Positions 34,219 through 44,618 of a stretch of 64,000 nt of DNA are shown piece after piece (the first letter of the stretch is position 1; the number at the start of each line of letters is the position of its first letter). The notes under the pieces are model-generated. The model ran no database searches and was not told where the DNA came from. It saw only the letters and a program-made list of their open reading frames with translations. The position numbers and the translations under genes are program-made. The DNA comes from Caballeronia sp. dw_19 (GTDB taxonomy: Bacteria; Pseudomonadota; Gammaproteobacteria; Burkholderiales; Burkholderiaceae), in NCBI RefSeq assembly GCF_018449515.1, contig NZ_JAAVUQ010000001.1:310001-374000 (forward strand). The letters are read 5' to 3'.

Positions 34219-35010
34219 ATGCCCGCTGCAATACCTGCTTCCCGGCCCAGATTTGCACGCGTTCTGCTGACCAACGACGATGGTATCGACGCACCCGGCC
34301 TCGCCGTGCTCGAAGCGGTAGCCGCCGAACTCGCGGACGAAGTGTGGATCGTCGCCCCGGAGCATGACCAAAGCGGCACGTCGCATTCCATCAGCCTTCA
34401 TTCGCCGCTGCGCGTGAGCGAGCATGGCAAGCGTCGCTTCGGCGTGCTCGGCACCCCGGGTGATTGCGTGGTGATGGCCGTGCGGCATCTGATGCGGGAC
34501 GCGCCCCCCACGCTATTGCTGTCGGGCATCAACCGCGGCGCGAACCTGGGCGTGGAAACCATGTTTTCCGGCACGGTCGGCGCGGCCATGACAGGCTTGC
34601 TGCTCGGCTTGCCATCCATTGCATTGAGCCAGACTTTCAGTGACCGCGACAACGTGCGCTGGGATACCGCGCGCGAACTCGCGCCCGGCGTGATCCGCTC
34701 GCTGCTCGCCATCGAACACGATGCGCCGACCTGCTTCAACGTGAATTTTCCGGATATAGACGCCGCGCTGGCCGGCCCGCTTACCCCGACTCGCCAGGGC
34801 GTGGGATTGGTGGAAGGTATCGACGTCCTGCCGCAAATCGATCCGCGTGGCCTGCAATATCACTGGCTGCGTTTCCAGCGCGGTCCGCGCGAAAATGCAG
34901 CCGACAGCGAGACGGCGGTGGTCGCATCGGGACGCGTGTCGGTGACGCCGCTGCAATTCGAACGCACCGACGAACGCACGTTCGCTACGTTGACGGCGGC
35001 GCTGGCGTAG
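34219..35010 (+). CDS. surE: SurE-family 5'/3'-nucleotidase
   Basis: A 263-residue survival protein SurE homologue: metal-dependent phosphatase for nucleoside monophosphates. Metal site: D20-D21 (VLLTNDDGIDAPG), S52 (HDQSGTSHSIS) and the Asn of LLSGINRGANLG. The signature VEYSGTVGAAMEG appears as TMFSGTVGAAMTG. It is near the usual ~250-residue length; the C-terminal part is more divergent than standard SurE. The canonical surE copy of betaproteobacteria lies with pcm, nlpD and rpoS; none of these is present here, so this is probably a second paralogue. Start supported by GAAAGGAG upstream. Convergent with the sigma-54 activator gene (stop at 35064). Confidence 0.88.
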   Translation: MPAAIPASRPRFARVLLTNDDGIDAPGLAVLEAVAAELADEVWIVAPEHDQSGTSHSISLHSPLRVSEHGKRRFGVLGTPGDCVVMAVRHLMRDAPPTLLLSGINRGANLGVETMFSGTVGAAMTGLLLGLPSIALSQTFSDRDNVRWDTARELAPGVIRSLLAIEHDAPTCFNVNFPDIDAALAGPLTPTRQGVGLVEGIDVLPQIDPRGLQYHWLRFQRGPRENAADSETAVVASGRVSVTPLQFERTDERTFATLTAALA

Positions 35011-35063
35011 ACGTCAAACTAAGCGGCGAGAGCGTTGGATTCGATACCTCCGCCTGCAACGTC

Positions 35064-36479
35064 TCAACTCACAATGCGCGTTTCAGGTTCTTCATCGAAG
35101 ATCTGGAACTTGCGCATTTTTTCCCACAGCACCTTGCGGCTGATGCCCAGGTAACCCGCCGTGTCCTGACGCCGCCAGCCGTTCACCTCCAGCGCGGCCA
35201 GCACGCGGTTGCGCTCGTTCATGTCCCACTTGCTACGGTCAACAATCACTTCGGCGCTCAGCTCGGGCGGCACCGGCTGCGAGGTGCGGGCAAGCGCGAG
35301 CAGGCGCTGCAGCCGCGCGGTGTCCCATGAGCCCACTTGCCGCACGGTCACGCCTATGCGCTCCGCCAGATTGCGCAATTCGCGCACGTTGCCGGGGAAA
35401 TAACTATCAGCGACAGCATCAGCCAGCCAGTACGGCAACTCGGGCAAGGTCGCGAGCTTTTCCTGCCCCACCACCTGCGCGATGAACGACTTGAACAACG
35501 CAATCTTGTCGAGCGCCCCGCGTTCCTCCAGCGACGGAATCTTCAACTCGATCACCGCCAGCCGATAGTAAAGATCCGCGCGAAAGTCACCCTCCTTCAC
35601 CCGTTGCGGCAAGTTCTTGTTGGTCGCCGCGACCAGCCGGAAATCCACCTTGACCGGCATGGTCGACCCAATCCGCGTGACCGCACTGTCTTCCAGCACG
35701 CGCAATAACTTGACCTGCTGATACAGCGGCATATCGCCGATCTCATCGAGAAACAGCGTGCCGCCATCGGCCTGCTCGAAGTAGCCTTTGTGCGCGATCA
35801 CAGCGCCGGTGAACGAACCTTTCGCGTGGCCGAAGAACAGCGATTCGAACAAGCCATCGGGAATCGCGCCGCAATTGACCGGCACGAACGGTCCCTCGGA
35901 ATAACGCTTGTGCTGTTCGTGCAGCATCTGCGCAATGCGTTCCTTGCCCACGCCGGTTTCACCATGCACGAGCACACTGGTGTCGCAATCAGCGAAGGTC
36001 TGCACTTCGCGCAGCAATGCTTGCATGCACTCCGCATTCGCGATCAGCGCACTCGATTCCTGCACTTGCTCCCCATGCGCGCGCAATTGCTGGGCAAGCT
36101 TCGCCACCATCCGGCGCAACTCGGCGCCGGTGAAATCGAGCGGCAGGATATGCGAGTAGTCGGTCGGGAAAACGCTGGTGTCGCGCTCACGCGGCGCCGC
36201 GCCCACCCAGATCACCGGCATGCCGCGATGCGCTTCCCAATCGCGCAATGCGAACGCGCCCGTGTCGATCACGCTCACGCTCACCACCGCGATTGCCTGG
36301 CGCTGGGCGTCCTGGACCGCGGCTATCGACATGCCGTCGGCGCGGATCACATCGACTTCGAAACCCGACATGCAGCGCACCACCTGCTCGACGATATCCG
36401 CCTTGCCTTCCCACACGTAAATATCGAGGTCATCGATTGTTGTCGCTGGTCTCATTCTCTCGATTCTCATGGCTTGCAT
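35064..36479 (-). CDS. Sigma-54-dependent transcriptional activator (EBP), end of tad locus
   Basis: About 471 residues. The N-terminal ~135 residues resemble a degenerate receiver-like domain with no clear phosphorylatable Asp ([12 protein letters not shown]). The central AAA+ domain has Walker A GETGVGKE (173-180), the sigma-54 contact loop GSFTGA (221-226; usually GAFTGA) and Walker B LFLDEIGD (243-249). A Fis-type helix-turn-helix ends it ([20 protein letters not shown], then [15 protein letters not shown]). It follows tadG by 92 bases and may be cotranscribed with the tad operon or not. It is the only sigma-54 activator in the window and the best candidate for the sigma-54 promoter at 49564. 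Start is uncertain: in-frame ATGs at 36512, 36479 and 36470, none with a good ribosome-binding site. Confidence 0.88.
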   Translation of the reverse strand: MQAMRIERMRPATTIDDLDIYVWEGKADIVEQVVRCMSGFEVDVIRADGMSIAAVQDAQRQAIAVVSVSVIDTGAFALRDWEAHRGMPVIWVGAAPRERDTSVFPTDYSHILPLDFTGAELRRMVAKLAQQLRAHGEQVQESSALIANAECMQALLREVQTFADCDTSVLVHGETGVGKERIAQMLHEQHKRYSEGPFVPVNCGAIPDGLFESLFFGHAKGSFTGAVIAHKGYFEQADGGTLFLDEIGDMPLYQQVKLLRVLEDSAVTRIGSTMPVKVDFRLVAATNKNLPQRVKEGDFRADLYYRLAVIELKIPSLEERGALDKIALFKSFIAQVVGQEKLATLPELPYWLADAVADSYFPGNVRELRNLAERIGVTVRQVGSWDTARLQRLLALARTSQPVPPELSAEVIVDRSKWDMNERNRVLAALEVNGWRRQDTAGYLGISRKVLWEKMRKFQIFDEEPETRIVS

Positions 36480-36571
36480 CTTGTGGCTTCGCCGCCCGTT
36501 GCGGGTGTTCATCGCGTGGACGTTGGTTACTTTGTTAACGGCAACGCCGAGTTGCGGGTTCAATCATGCGT

Positions 36572-38317
36572 TCAATACTGAAGCTGCGACTGGCCGCACG
36601 TCAGCGACAGGTCATGCACGGTGCTCACGCCGATCTGTGCACCGAGGAGTTGCAGCACGGGCATAAGAACCGTGTCCAAGGCATTGAATACGGGCGTGAG
36701 CAGCGGCACGACAAAACCTGTCAGTATCTGGCCAACGGCTGAACCAAGCGGTAGCTTGATCCCGAGTACCGTCACGGTCAGTCCGTTCTGGGCGGACAAC
36801 TGCGTGGCGAAACCCGTCGTCGCGTTGTACAGCACACCCCCCACCTGGTTCGAGTTCGTCGTCTGGTAATCGTCAGCATTGCCAACAATGCCATCGAATG
36901 TCATCGATGCAGCATTGGGTACGACAGCCGGAAGCGATGTGGCCATCTGAACGGTGATAAGACCGAGTACGTTGACAAGCGTGGCGGGCGCGCAACTGTA
37001 GGGCGCGGACGCGGAGAGGTTGGTGGGCGCATCACCTATGCACACGTTCGCAAGACCGGTCTGAACACCGACCACCGAGTTGCTTGATGCCTCGGTCGAC
37101 AGGCACTGTGTGGAACTCAGCCACGCCGTCCCCGGCGATACGTACAGGTTGACCGGCAGCGTCACTATCGGGGCGCCAAGCCCCAACGGCAGTCCGGGCA
37201 ACGCGCCAAGCGTCACCTTCAGAAACGCCCGCACCTGCGCCGTCGTGGCGATCGTGCGCCATGCGCCTGCCGGCGTCTTCCCGGCCTCGCCAACGGCCAG
37301 GACCGGCGGCTGGATCACTTGCACCTGCAATGTCGCCGTCGCCACCCCTAGGTTCAGAACCGTCGACACATTCACGGCGGACTTTCCAGCCTGTGCGATG
37401 TCGGCCGCGACAAACAATGCGTCCAGCGGGCTGATGGTTGCACTGAGCGCCGACTGCGTGTCGGCAAGGCCAACTTGCAGGAGACCCGTTCCTCCATTCA
37501 CCGCACCGATAGCGAAGGTCTGCGAGCCAGGAATATTCGCGTTCGCGACGGCCTGCAACGCGCCAAGCGCGACCGATAAATTCGCGTTCGCAACCTGTGT
37601 GGTCTGCAACGCGGTAAGCATCAGATTGACGAATTGCCCGGCGGTAACGTTCGTCGCGAGCAACTGGTTCACGGTGCCCACCCCCGCTGCCGTGACGAGA
37701 TCGCCTACCTGAATACGCGCTTGAGCAAGACCCGCGTAACCCGCCGCCGATATCTGCAACGCGTTGATATTCGTCCCGAGCATGGCGTTCAGCAGACCGG
37801 TAATGACGGTAGGATCGACGCTTGCCGTAGTCGTGCCGATAGTGAATGCCCCCACGTTGACCGCTTGTGCAAGCCCGGTCGCGCTGACTACGCGCCCTGC
37901 TCCCAGAAAGAAATAAGGCACTTGCTTGGACACCGTCACCTGCACCGCGTTACTCGGTGTAGCGTTCGCCGCGTAGTAGCTCGGCCCGGCATAGAGCGTC
38001 GGGTCCCAGCGCCCGCAGGTCGTGGTAATCGAGTTGCCTGACGCCGACGCGTTAAAGCCGTTCGCGCCCGCACTGCCGAGCGCGGTGGCCGGGGCGCGCG
38101 AGCAGGCGTTGTCGACGACCTGGGCGCCCGCATTCGCCGCCATGTCCGCCACGCTCTGCATGACACGTCGTTGATAAAATACGTTACCCACATCGATAGC
38201 AGCCAGCGCCGCGACCGCTACCAGTAGCCAGAACGCCGCCAACACGCTCGCCACGCCACGCTGGCGCTTGCGGCCACGCGGCGTGCGTCTGCCCGGCGAT
38301 GTCGGCAGGTGATCCAT
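36572..38317 (-). CDS. tadG: TadG-like Flp pilus assembly protein
   Basis: About 581 residues. The N-terminus holds the Tad/TadG-type pseudopilin segment: basic stretch, then RGVASVLAAFWLLVAVAALAAIDVGNVF (one membrane helix), then YQRRVMQSVADMAANAGAQV, the conserved TadG N-domain (putative Flp pilus-assembly TadE/G-like). The processed Glu5 of true pseudopilins is absent. The rest is a long periplasmic domain rich in Ala, Thr, Val and Asn with three Cys pairs. Established: TadG anchors or terminates the Tad pilus base. The start at 38317 follows the DUF3613 stop by one base with GGAG 11 bases upstream; 38335 is an alternative that would overlap. Last pilus gene of the operon. Confidence 0.85.
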   Translation of the reverse strand: MDHLPTSPGRRTPRGRKRQRGVASVLAAFWLLVAVAALAAIDVGNVFYQRRVMQSVADMAANAGAQVVDNACSRAPATALGSAGANGFNASASGNSITTTCGRWDPTLYAGPSYYAANATPSNAVQVTVSKQVPYFFLGAGRVVSATGLAQAVNVGAFTIGTTTASVDPTVITGLLNAMLGTNINALQISAAGYAGLAQARIQVGDLVTAAGVGTVNQLLATNVTAGQFVNLMLTALQTTQVANANLSVALGALQAVANANIPGSQTFAIGAVNGGTGLLQVGLADTQSALSATISPLDALFVAADIAQAGKSAVNVSTVLNLGVATATLQVQVIQPPVLAVGEAGKTPAGAWRTIATTAQVRAFLKVTLGALPGLPLGLGAPIVTLPVNLYVSPGTAWLSSTQCLSTEASSNSVVGVQTGLANVCIGDAPTNLSASAPYSCAPATLVNVLGLITVQMATSLPAVVPNAASMTFDGIVGNADDYQTTNSNQVGGVLYNATTGFATQLSAQNGLTVTVLGIKLPLGSAVGQILTGFVVPLLTPVFNALDTVLMPVLQLLGAQIGVSTVHDLSLTCGQSQLQY

Positions 38318-38318
38318 G

Positions 38319-38708
38319 TCAGTTCGACGCTCCACCGCCTACCGCGCCCACCGATGAATCCAGATGTTCCGGGATCGGGTGATCGAAGGACTTCAGATAA
38401 CGCGCGTACGCGGCACTCGCTTCCACACCCAGCATTGGCTGCGCCGGCGCCGCCAACTGGCCGCTTCGCTGCAACGCGAGCATGGAGTGGGCGGCGTCAC
38501 CGATCTGCGTGACAGGCGCGTCCGTGTGCGACTGCGCTACCTGAACCGCCGGCGCTTCCGATGCTTGCTCCCGGGGCTGCTCTGTCAAACGCGTTTGCGT
38601 CTGCGCCATCGAGTGGGTGGCTATCGACATCAAGCCCAACGCGACCATCAATCCCGCAGCCTGACTCGCCGCTCTGGCCCGCCCTCGCCCCGTCCGATAC
38701 TCATTCAT
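38319..38708 (-). CDS. DUF3613 protein of the tad locus
   Basis: About 129 residues with a signal peptide (MNEYRTGRGRARAASQAAGL, membrane segment MVALGLMSIATHSMAQ). Mature part is short, with the DUF3613 C-terminal motif IGDAAHSMLALQRSGQLAAP...GVEASAAYARYLKSFDHPIPE. This family occurs between tadD and tadG in Burkholderiales Tad loci; role unknown. Placed 11 bases after tadD and one before tadG, so it belongs to the operon. Start from the second Met (38708). Confidence 0.8.
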   Translation of the reverse strand: MNEYRTGRGRARAASQAAGLMVALGLMSIATHSMAQTQTRLTEQPREQASEAPAVQVAQSHTDAPVTQIGDAAHSMLALQRSGQLAAPAQPMLGVEASAAYARYLKSFDHPIPEHLDSSVGAVGGGASN

Positions 38709-38719
38709 GGTTCGTTCCT

Positions 38720-39640
38720 TCACCGTACGACCAGTTGCGGTTGATTGGCCGACATCGCGGCGGGTTGATCGTATGTCTGGGTCAGCGGCAATTGCGCGTT
38801 GAGCAGCGAATCGACCGTCCGCGGCGCGCGGACCATAGGAACACGCGCTTGCTCGGTTGTCGCCACCACAACCTCGGCCGCCCGTGCGTGCGTGGCCTGT
38901 GTCGAGGCCGCCGCAATGCGCTGCGCATCCGTGCGGATCGCATGCTGCACTTCCGGCGAAAATTTCTGCTGCGCGATCAGCCCTTGCGCCGCGGCGGGTT
39001 GCCCCTCGGCTAGCAGGAACAGTGCGACATTGCTCAGGATCTTCGGGTTGTCCTGCGCCAGCTCCGCGGCTTTCATCAGCGGTACGCGAGCGCCCGCCAC
39101 ATCGCCGAGACGCAAGCGCGCGTAACCCAGGTCCGATAGTGTGAGCGCGTCGGTTGGTTGCAGGCGCGTGGCGGCGTCAAACTCTTCGGATGCCTTACCA
39201 AATTCTCCTGCCGCGCCCGCCAGCAAACCGAGCCCGCGATACCCCCGCGCCGCCAGCGGCGTGTTCAGCAACTTCGTGTATGCGTCGGCGCTGCCCTGGG
39301 CCTGACCAGTCTGGCGCAGGGCGTCGGCACGCAGCAGAGTCGTGTCGGGCGTCGAGCCATACTGCTTCTCGTACGCGTCAATGTGCGCAAGCGACGCATA
39401 GAACAAACCCTGCGACTGCATCCGGTCGATCAGCGCGAGATACATGCCGGGTGTATCGGGCGCATCCTGTTTCTGTTGCGACTGCTGAAGCGCGGCCTCG
39501 CGCTCCGCCTGTATGCCGACCCCATAACCGCTGTCCATCTTCGACGCGCAGCCGCCCAGCCCCGCGAAAACGGTACAGGCAAGCATCAGGACAACCGCGA
39601 GCAGGCGGTTCTTGGTTGCGTCAATGGCGATCGATTTCAT
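38720..39640 (-). CDS. tadD: TadD, TPR lipoprotein of the Tad pilus
   Basis: A 306-residue lipoprotein. Signal sequence with lipobox GLGGC (MLACTVFAGLGGC, Cys at residue 31), followed by TPR-like helices: YLALIDRMQSQGLFYASLAH, ALRQTGQAQGSADAYTKLLN, GRGLGLLAG-type stretch and GEFGKASEEFDAATRLQPTDA, LGYARLRLGDVAGARVPLMK. TadD is the pilotin-like outer-membrane lipoprotein needed for secretin assembly in Tad systems. The C-terminal ~80 residues are Ala/Gln-rich. Gap to tadC is 31 bases, to the DUF3613 gene 11 bases. Confidence 0.88.
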   Translation of the reverse strand: MKSIAIDATKNRLLAVVLMLACTVFAGLGGCASKMDSGYGVGIQAEREAALQQSQQKQDAPDTPGMYLALIDRMQSQGLFYASLAHIDAYEKQYGSTPDTTLLRADALRQTGQAQGSADAYTKLLNTPLAARGYRGLGLLAGAAGEFGKASEEFDAATRLQPTDALTLSDLGYARLRLGDVAGARVPLMKAAELAQDNPKILSNVALFLLAEGQPAAAQGLIAQQKFSPEVQHAIRTDAQRIAAASTQATHARAAEVVVATTEQARVPMVRAPRTVDSLLNAQLPLTQTYDQPAAMSANQPQLVVR

Positions 39641-39671
39641 GGTGTCACTCTCTTCAACGTCTCTTCAACGT

Positions 39672-40694
39672 TTATTTATGTATCGTGGAAAGCGAATGGA
39701 ACACGGCGATAAATCCCGGACCGGCTGTCATGATCAACAGGGCGGGCAGCAAGGTCACCACCATCACGCCGGTCATCTTCACGGTCAATGCGCCGATCCG
39801 TTCACGCAGCGTCGCGCGGCGCGACTCGCGCAACCGGTCGCCGAACTGGCGCAGCGGTTCCTGTACCGCGCCACCGTGCTTGTCGACCTGGACCACCAGC
39901 CGCATCACGGCATTCAGGTCGTCGTTCTCATAGCTCGTCGCGAGCCGGCTTAGCGACTGCTCACGCGTACGTCCAGTGGTGAACTGCCGGTGGGCCAGCG
40001 CGAGTTCCTGCGAGAGCACCGGCAGGACTGTTGCGAAGTCATTGATCATTACCTGCAGGCTCTGATCGAGCGACAAGCCGACGCCTTGGAGCAAACGCAG
40101 CAAGTCGACGAACATCGGCAACTCGCTTGCTACCGAGCGTTGACGCGCTTTCGCGCGGCGCCGCACGAACCACTTCGGCAACATGAACCCGAGACCGAGC
40201 GCGCCGATCATCCACATGGCGAGGCGGGGTTCCCCGTTGAACCAGACCAGCACAAGCATCGGCAGCAGCGCGGCGCTGCCAATCCGCGCTGCGAAGAAAC
40301 GCGCGCGCGTGTTGGCACTGAGGAAACCGCATCGATCCAGCAACCGCCGGTCTTCAGGCGCCACCACAATGGCACCGAATGGCGTGTCCAGCCAGCTCAT
40401 CGCCATACGGCTGAGCGTATGGCTGAGCGCATCGGCCAAGCGCGACAGGCGGCTGCCCTTGGGCCGCCCGCGCCCCGCCTCGCTCGTGTCCTTCGCGTCT
40501 GTCGTCTGCGGCGCCAGCTTGCCCGCTGCAATCGCGCGTGCCGCCGAGCTGGCCGCGCGTTGATCGAGCGCGTGGTCGAGCGTACGCGCGCCGCGCTGCA
40601 TGCGCGCGAGGCCCGTGAATGCGAGCACGCCCAGCAAAGCGCATCCGAGCGCGGCGACGAGCAAGGCAAGAGCGAACACAGTGTGAGCGGTCAT
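39672..40694 (-). CDS. tadC: TadC, inner-membrane platform protein of the Tad pilus
   Basis: A 340-residue T2SF (GspF-like) membrane protein. Helices: TVFALALLVAALGCALLGVLAF near the N-terminus, SAALLPMLVLVW and LAMWMIGALGLGFMLPKWFV in the middle, and GVMVVTLLPALLIMTAGPGFI near the end. The cytosolic T2SF domain is LPMFVDLLRLLQGVGLSLDQS...VMRLVVQVDKHGGAVQEPLRQFGDRLRE, with the family's GxxLxxAL-type core. The start at 40694 follows the tadB stop by two bases, implying coupling. TadB and TadC form the heteromeric platform around TadA. Confidence 0.9.
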   Translation of the reverse strand: MTAHTVFALALLVAALGCALLGVLAFTGLARMQRGARTLDHALDQRAASSAARAIAAGKLAPQTTDAKDTSEAGRGRPKGSRLSRLADALSHTLSRMAMSWLDTPFGAIVVAPEDRRLLDRCGFLSANTRARFFAARIGSAALLPMLVLVWFNGEPRLAMWMIGALGLGFMLPKWFVRRRAKARQRSVASELPMFVDLLRLLQGVGLSLDQSLQVMINDFATVLPVLSQELALAHRQFTTGRTREQSLSRLATSYENDDLNAVMRLVVQVDKHGGAVQEPLRQFGDRLRESRRATLRERIGALTVKMTGVMVVTLLPALLIMTAGPGFIAVFHSLSTIHK

Positions 40695-40696
40695 GT

Positions 40697-41705
40697 TCAA
40701 TCCTTCAGGCGCGCCATCCGGTAAAGCAGGAAAGCGCCGAGCACTTGCAGCACCACCGCCACGTACACGAGGCGCTGGCCAAATGAATCGGACCACATCG
40801 CCTGGAAGTACGACGGGTTGGAGATCATCACGAAGCCGCCCAGCAGCGCCGGCAATAACCCGAGCACCCAGGCGGACAAACGCGTCTCGGTGGACAGCGC
40901 GATCAGTTCGCGCTCGGCCTGTTCGAGATCGCGCATCAGCGCCGCCATGCGATCGAGCATCACGTCGGAGCGCCCGCCGTATTTCACCGAGATGCGCAGC
41001 ACCGAGCCGACCAGTTCCAGTTCGCGCACGCGATACACCGAGGCCACGTGCTTCAGCGCCACGTCTATTTCGACACCCGAGCGCAGCATCCGCGAGACCC
41101 GGTCGAGGCAATCGCGCAACGGCGCATCGGTGGTGGTCAATGCGGCCTGGAACGCGGCCGGCACGCTGTTGCCGATAGTGATGAGCCGCACGATGCCATC
41201 GAGGAATACAGGCAACTGGCGCGAGATCCGCTGATAACGTTTTTGTGCGCGCCATGAGAGGAATGCAAACGCGCAGAGCGCGCCGAAGACGACGAAACCC
41301 AGCGCAACCAGCCAATGCGTACGCAAACCAACCCAGCACGCGCCGGGCAGGATCACCGCGCCGGTGCTCAACAAAAAAGTGCGCGGACTGGCGATGCCCG
41401 CACGGCTCATCAGATTGCCGAAGCCATAAGCCATGCGCGCCTGCAGATGGCGCGCATGCTCGCGAACACCGTGCTGCATGGCGTTCGGCGGCAAAGCGGA
41501 AGGACCTGCAGAACGCATGCGCTGGCTGTTCCGGGCAGGCGTTGCGCGTGTTGTTGCGCCCGGCATTGCACCCTGTACCGACGCTACCCGCCGATCAACA
41601 AAACGGTCTGTCAACGCGCGTTCGCGGTTGTCCTGCGCGCGTTGCCACAGCAGCAGCCCGCCGGCCGCGCACAGCAGCGCCACGACCAGCACGAGGCCGA
41701 TACCG

Positions 41706-41713
<8 letters not shown>
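40697..41713 (-). CDS. tadB: TadB, inner-membrane platform protein of the Tad pilus
   Basis: A 338-residue T2SF membrane protein. N-terminal helix GIGLVLVVALLCAAGGLLLW; middle helices STGAVILPGACWVGLRTHWLV and LGFVVFGALCAFAFLSW; C-terminal helices WVLGLLPALLGGFVMIS and VYVAVVLQVLGAFLLYRMA. T2SF core: LPVFLDGIVRLITIGNSVPAA...SVLRISVKYGGRSDVMLDRMAALMRDLEQAE. The ATG overlaps the end of tadA by eight bases (41706-41713), so translation is coupled. Confidence 0.9.
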
Positions 41714-43082
<1,369 letters not shown>

Positions 43083-43085
43083 CGT

Positions 43086-44489
43086 CTATGACCGCTTGGT
43101 GAAAGTGGGAAAGAGCCGCTTGAGGAACTGTTTTGAGCCGCTCGACGCGCCGGCGAAATCCACCGTATTCTGCTTCAGTGCATCGGCGTCCATGCCGTCT
43201 GGCAACGGCACGAATGTGGGCGTGATGCTGTCGGCTGCGGCCATCTTGTGACCGCCAAGCCGCGCGACCAGCGGGTCCAACGCGCGTACATAAGCATCGC
43301 GCTCAGCGATATCCGCCAGCAGGCGCCCCTGGTTCACCGCGCGTCCAAGCGCCTGCGAGCGGGCAGGCAATACCGCGAGCAACGGTAGCCCAAGCCGCTC
43401 CGCGATTTGCTCTGCGCCAAATTGCAGCGCCGCGTCGAACTTGTTCACGACCAGATGCAACTTCTGCGGCGCATCGGCGGCCTCGCGCTCCTTGGGCAAG
43501 CGTGCGTCGGCATCGTGGACACGCATGCCTTCCAGCAACTCCATGGCGGACACCACGGACGCCACGTTCGGATCGCAGACCAGCCACACATTGTCCGCGG
43601 CGCGCGCCATCTGCGCGACAAACTCGAGGTTCGTAAAACCACCAAGATCGACGATCTGGTGATCGAAGAAAGTCCGCAGCCGGTTCACCAGATTCACCGC
43701 CGACGCATACGACACCTCGCGCATCGCCCCTAGATCCGGCGGCAATGTGGTCACCGCGAGGCCGCTGGCGTGGCGTCCGAAGGCCGTATGAACGAAGGTC
43801 TGGTCGAAGCGGCGCAGGTTGCGCACGGCATCGACGAAATTGAATTCGCTTTGTGTGTCGAGCAGCACTGAACTGTCTGCGGCGGGGATGCCCAGGTCGA
43901 GCAGCGCGGAGGTCTTCGATGCCGCCGCGCCACGTTTTTGCAACCTCACCGCCAGGTTCGCCGCCAGCGTGCTCACGCCCATGCCGATGCGCGCACCAAG
44001 CAGCACCGTAACCTGGCCGTGCCGGTTGGAAATGTGTTCCGTCTTCGCGGACTGGCTGGCCTGCTCGATCAGTTGTTTCGCAATCCGAAGTGCTTCGTCG
44101 GGTTCGCCTTCGACATCGATAAAATCACGCACACCGGCGCGCAATGCAGCAATCGCGCTGGCTGACTGCTGCAGGGAACCGAGCGCAACAATGGCCAAGC
44201 CCGGGAATGCATCGTGCACCGCGGTTGCCATCGCCGTCGCGCTTGCGATGCTGGCTTCGGGTGCTTCAAGCGGGGCACGGGCGAAGTCGATGAACACCAT
44301 CGTGGCGCCCAGCGTCGATATCTTCGGCATCAGCGCAATAGCGTCGAAAGGCACGTGCTCGAGCGCGCCCAACGTGCCCAGCGCGCGAGCGAGCCAGGCC
44401 CGGCGTCCCGCATCCGAGCAGACGCACAGGAACCGGATGCCCGGAGAGCGCGCTTCTACGTCAGTCAAAGATAGAACTCTTGCGTTCAT
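43086..44489 (-). CDS. tadZ: TadZ/CpaE pilus localisation ATPase
   Basis: A 467-residue ParA/MinD-superfamily protein. The N-terminal ~130 residues are an atypical receiver-like domain (IRFLCVCSDAGRRAWLARAL, IVALGSLQQSASAIAALRAGVRDFID). The C-terminal part is the ATPase: QVTVLLGARIGMGVSTLAANLAVRL, where the deviant Walker A is GARIGMGVST rather than the usual GGVGKS/T with its Lys, a common finding in TadZ. Then LLDLGIPAADSSVLLDTQS (Walker A' Asp), VTTLPPDLGAMREVS and FFDHQIVDLGG. TadZ places the Tad machinery at a cell pole or site. ATG at 44489 has AGGAG nine bases before it. Confidence 0.88.
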   Translation of the reverse strand: MNARVLSLTDVEARSPGIRFLCVCSDAGRRAWLARALGTLGALEHVPFDAIALMPKISTLGATMVFIDFARAPLEAPEASIASATAMATAVHDAFPGLAIVALGSLQQSASAIAALRAGVRDFIDVEGEPDEALRIAKQLIEQASQSAKTEHISNRHGQVTVLLGARIGMGVSTLAANLAVRLQKRGAAASKTSALLDLGIPAADSSVLLDTQSEFNFVDAVRNLRRFDQTFVHTAFGRHASGLAVTTLPPDLGAMREVSYASAVNLVNRLRTFFDHQIVDLGGFTNLEFVAQMARAADNVWLVCDPNVASVVSAMELLEGMRVHDADARLPKEREAADAPQKLHLVVNKFDAALQFGAEQIAERLGLPLLAVLPARSQALGRAVNQGRLLADIAERDAYVRALDPLVARLGGHKMAAADSITPTFVPLPDGMDADALKQNTVDFAGASSGSKQFLKRLFPTFTKRS

Positions 44490-44618
44490 CGCCGCTTTCT
44501 CCTGCCACATCGGCGCGGGCAACGCTGCCAGCACACCTCGCCGCCCTTATCGTGGCGGACGGACTTGCACGCGCCTTCACTACTTGCCTGCCACCCTCTC
44601 CACCAGCGCTTGCGTCCG

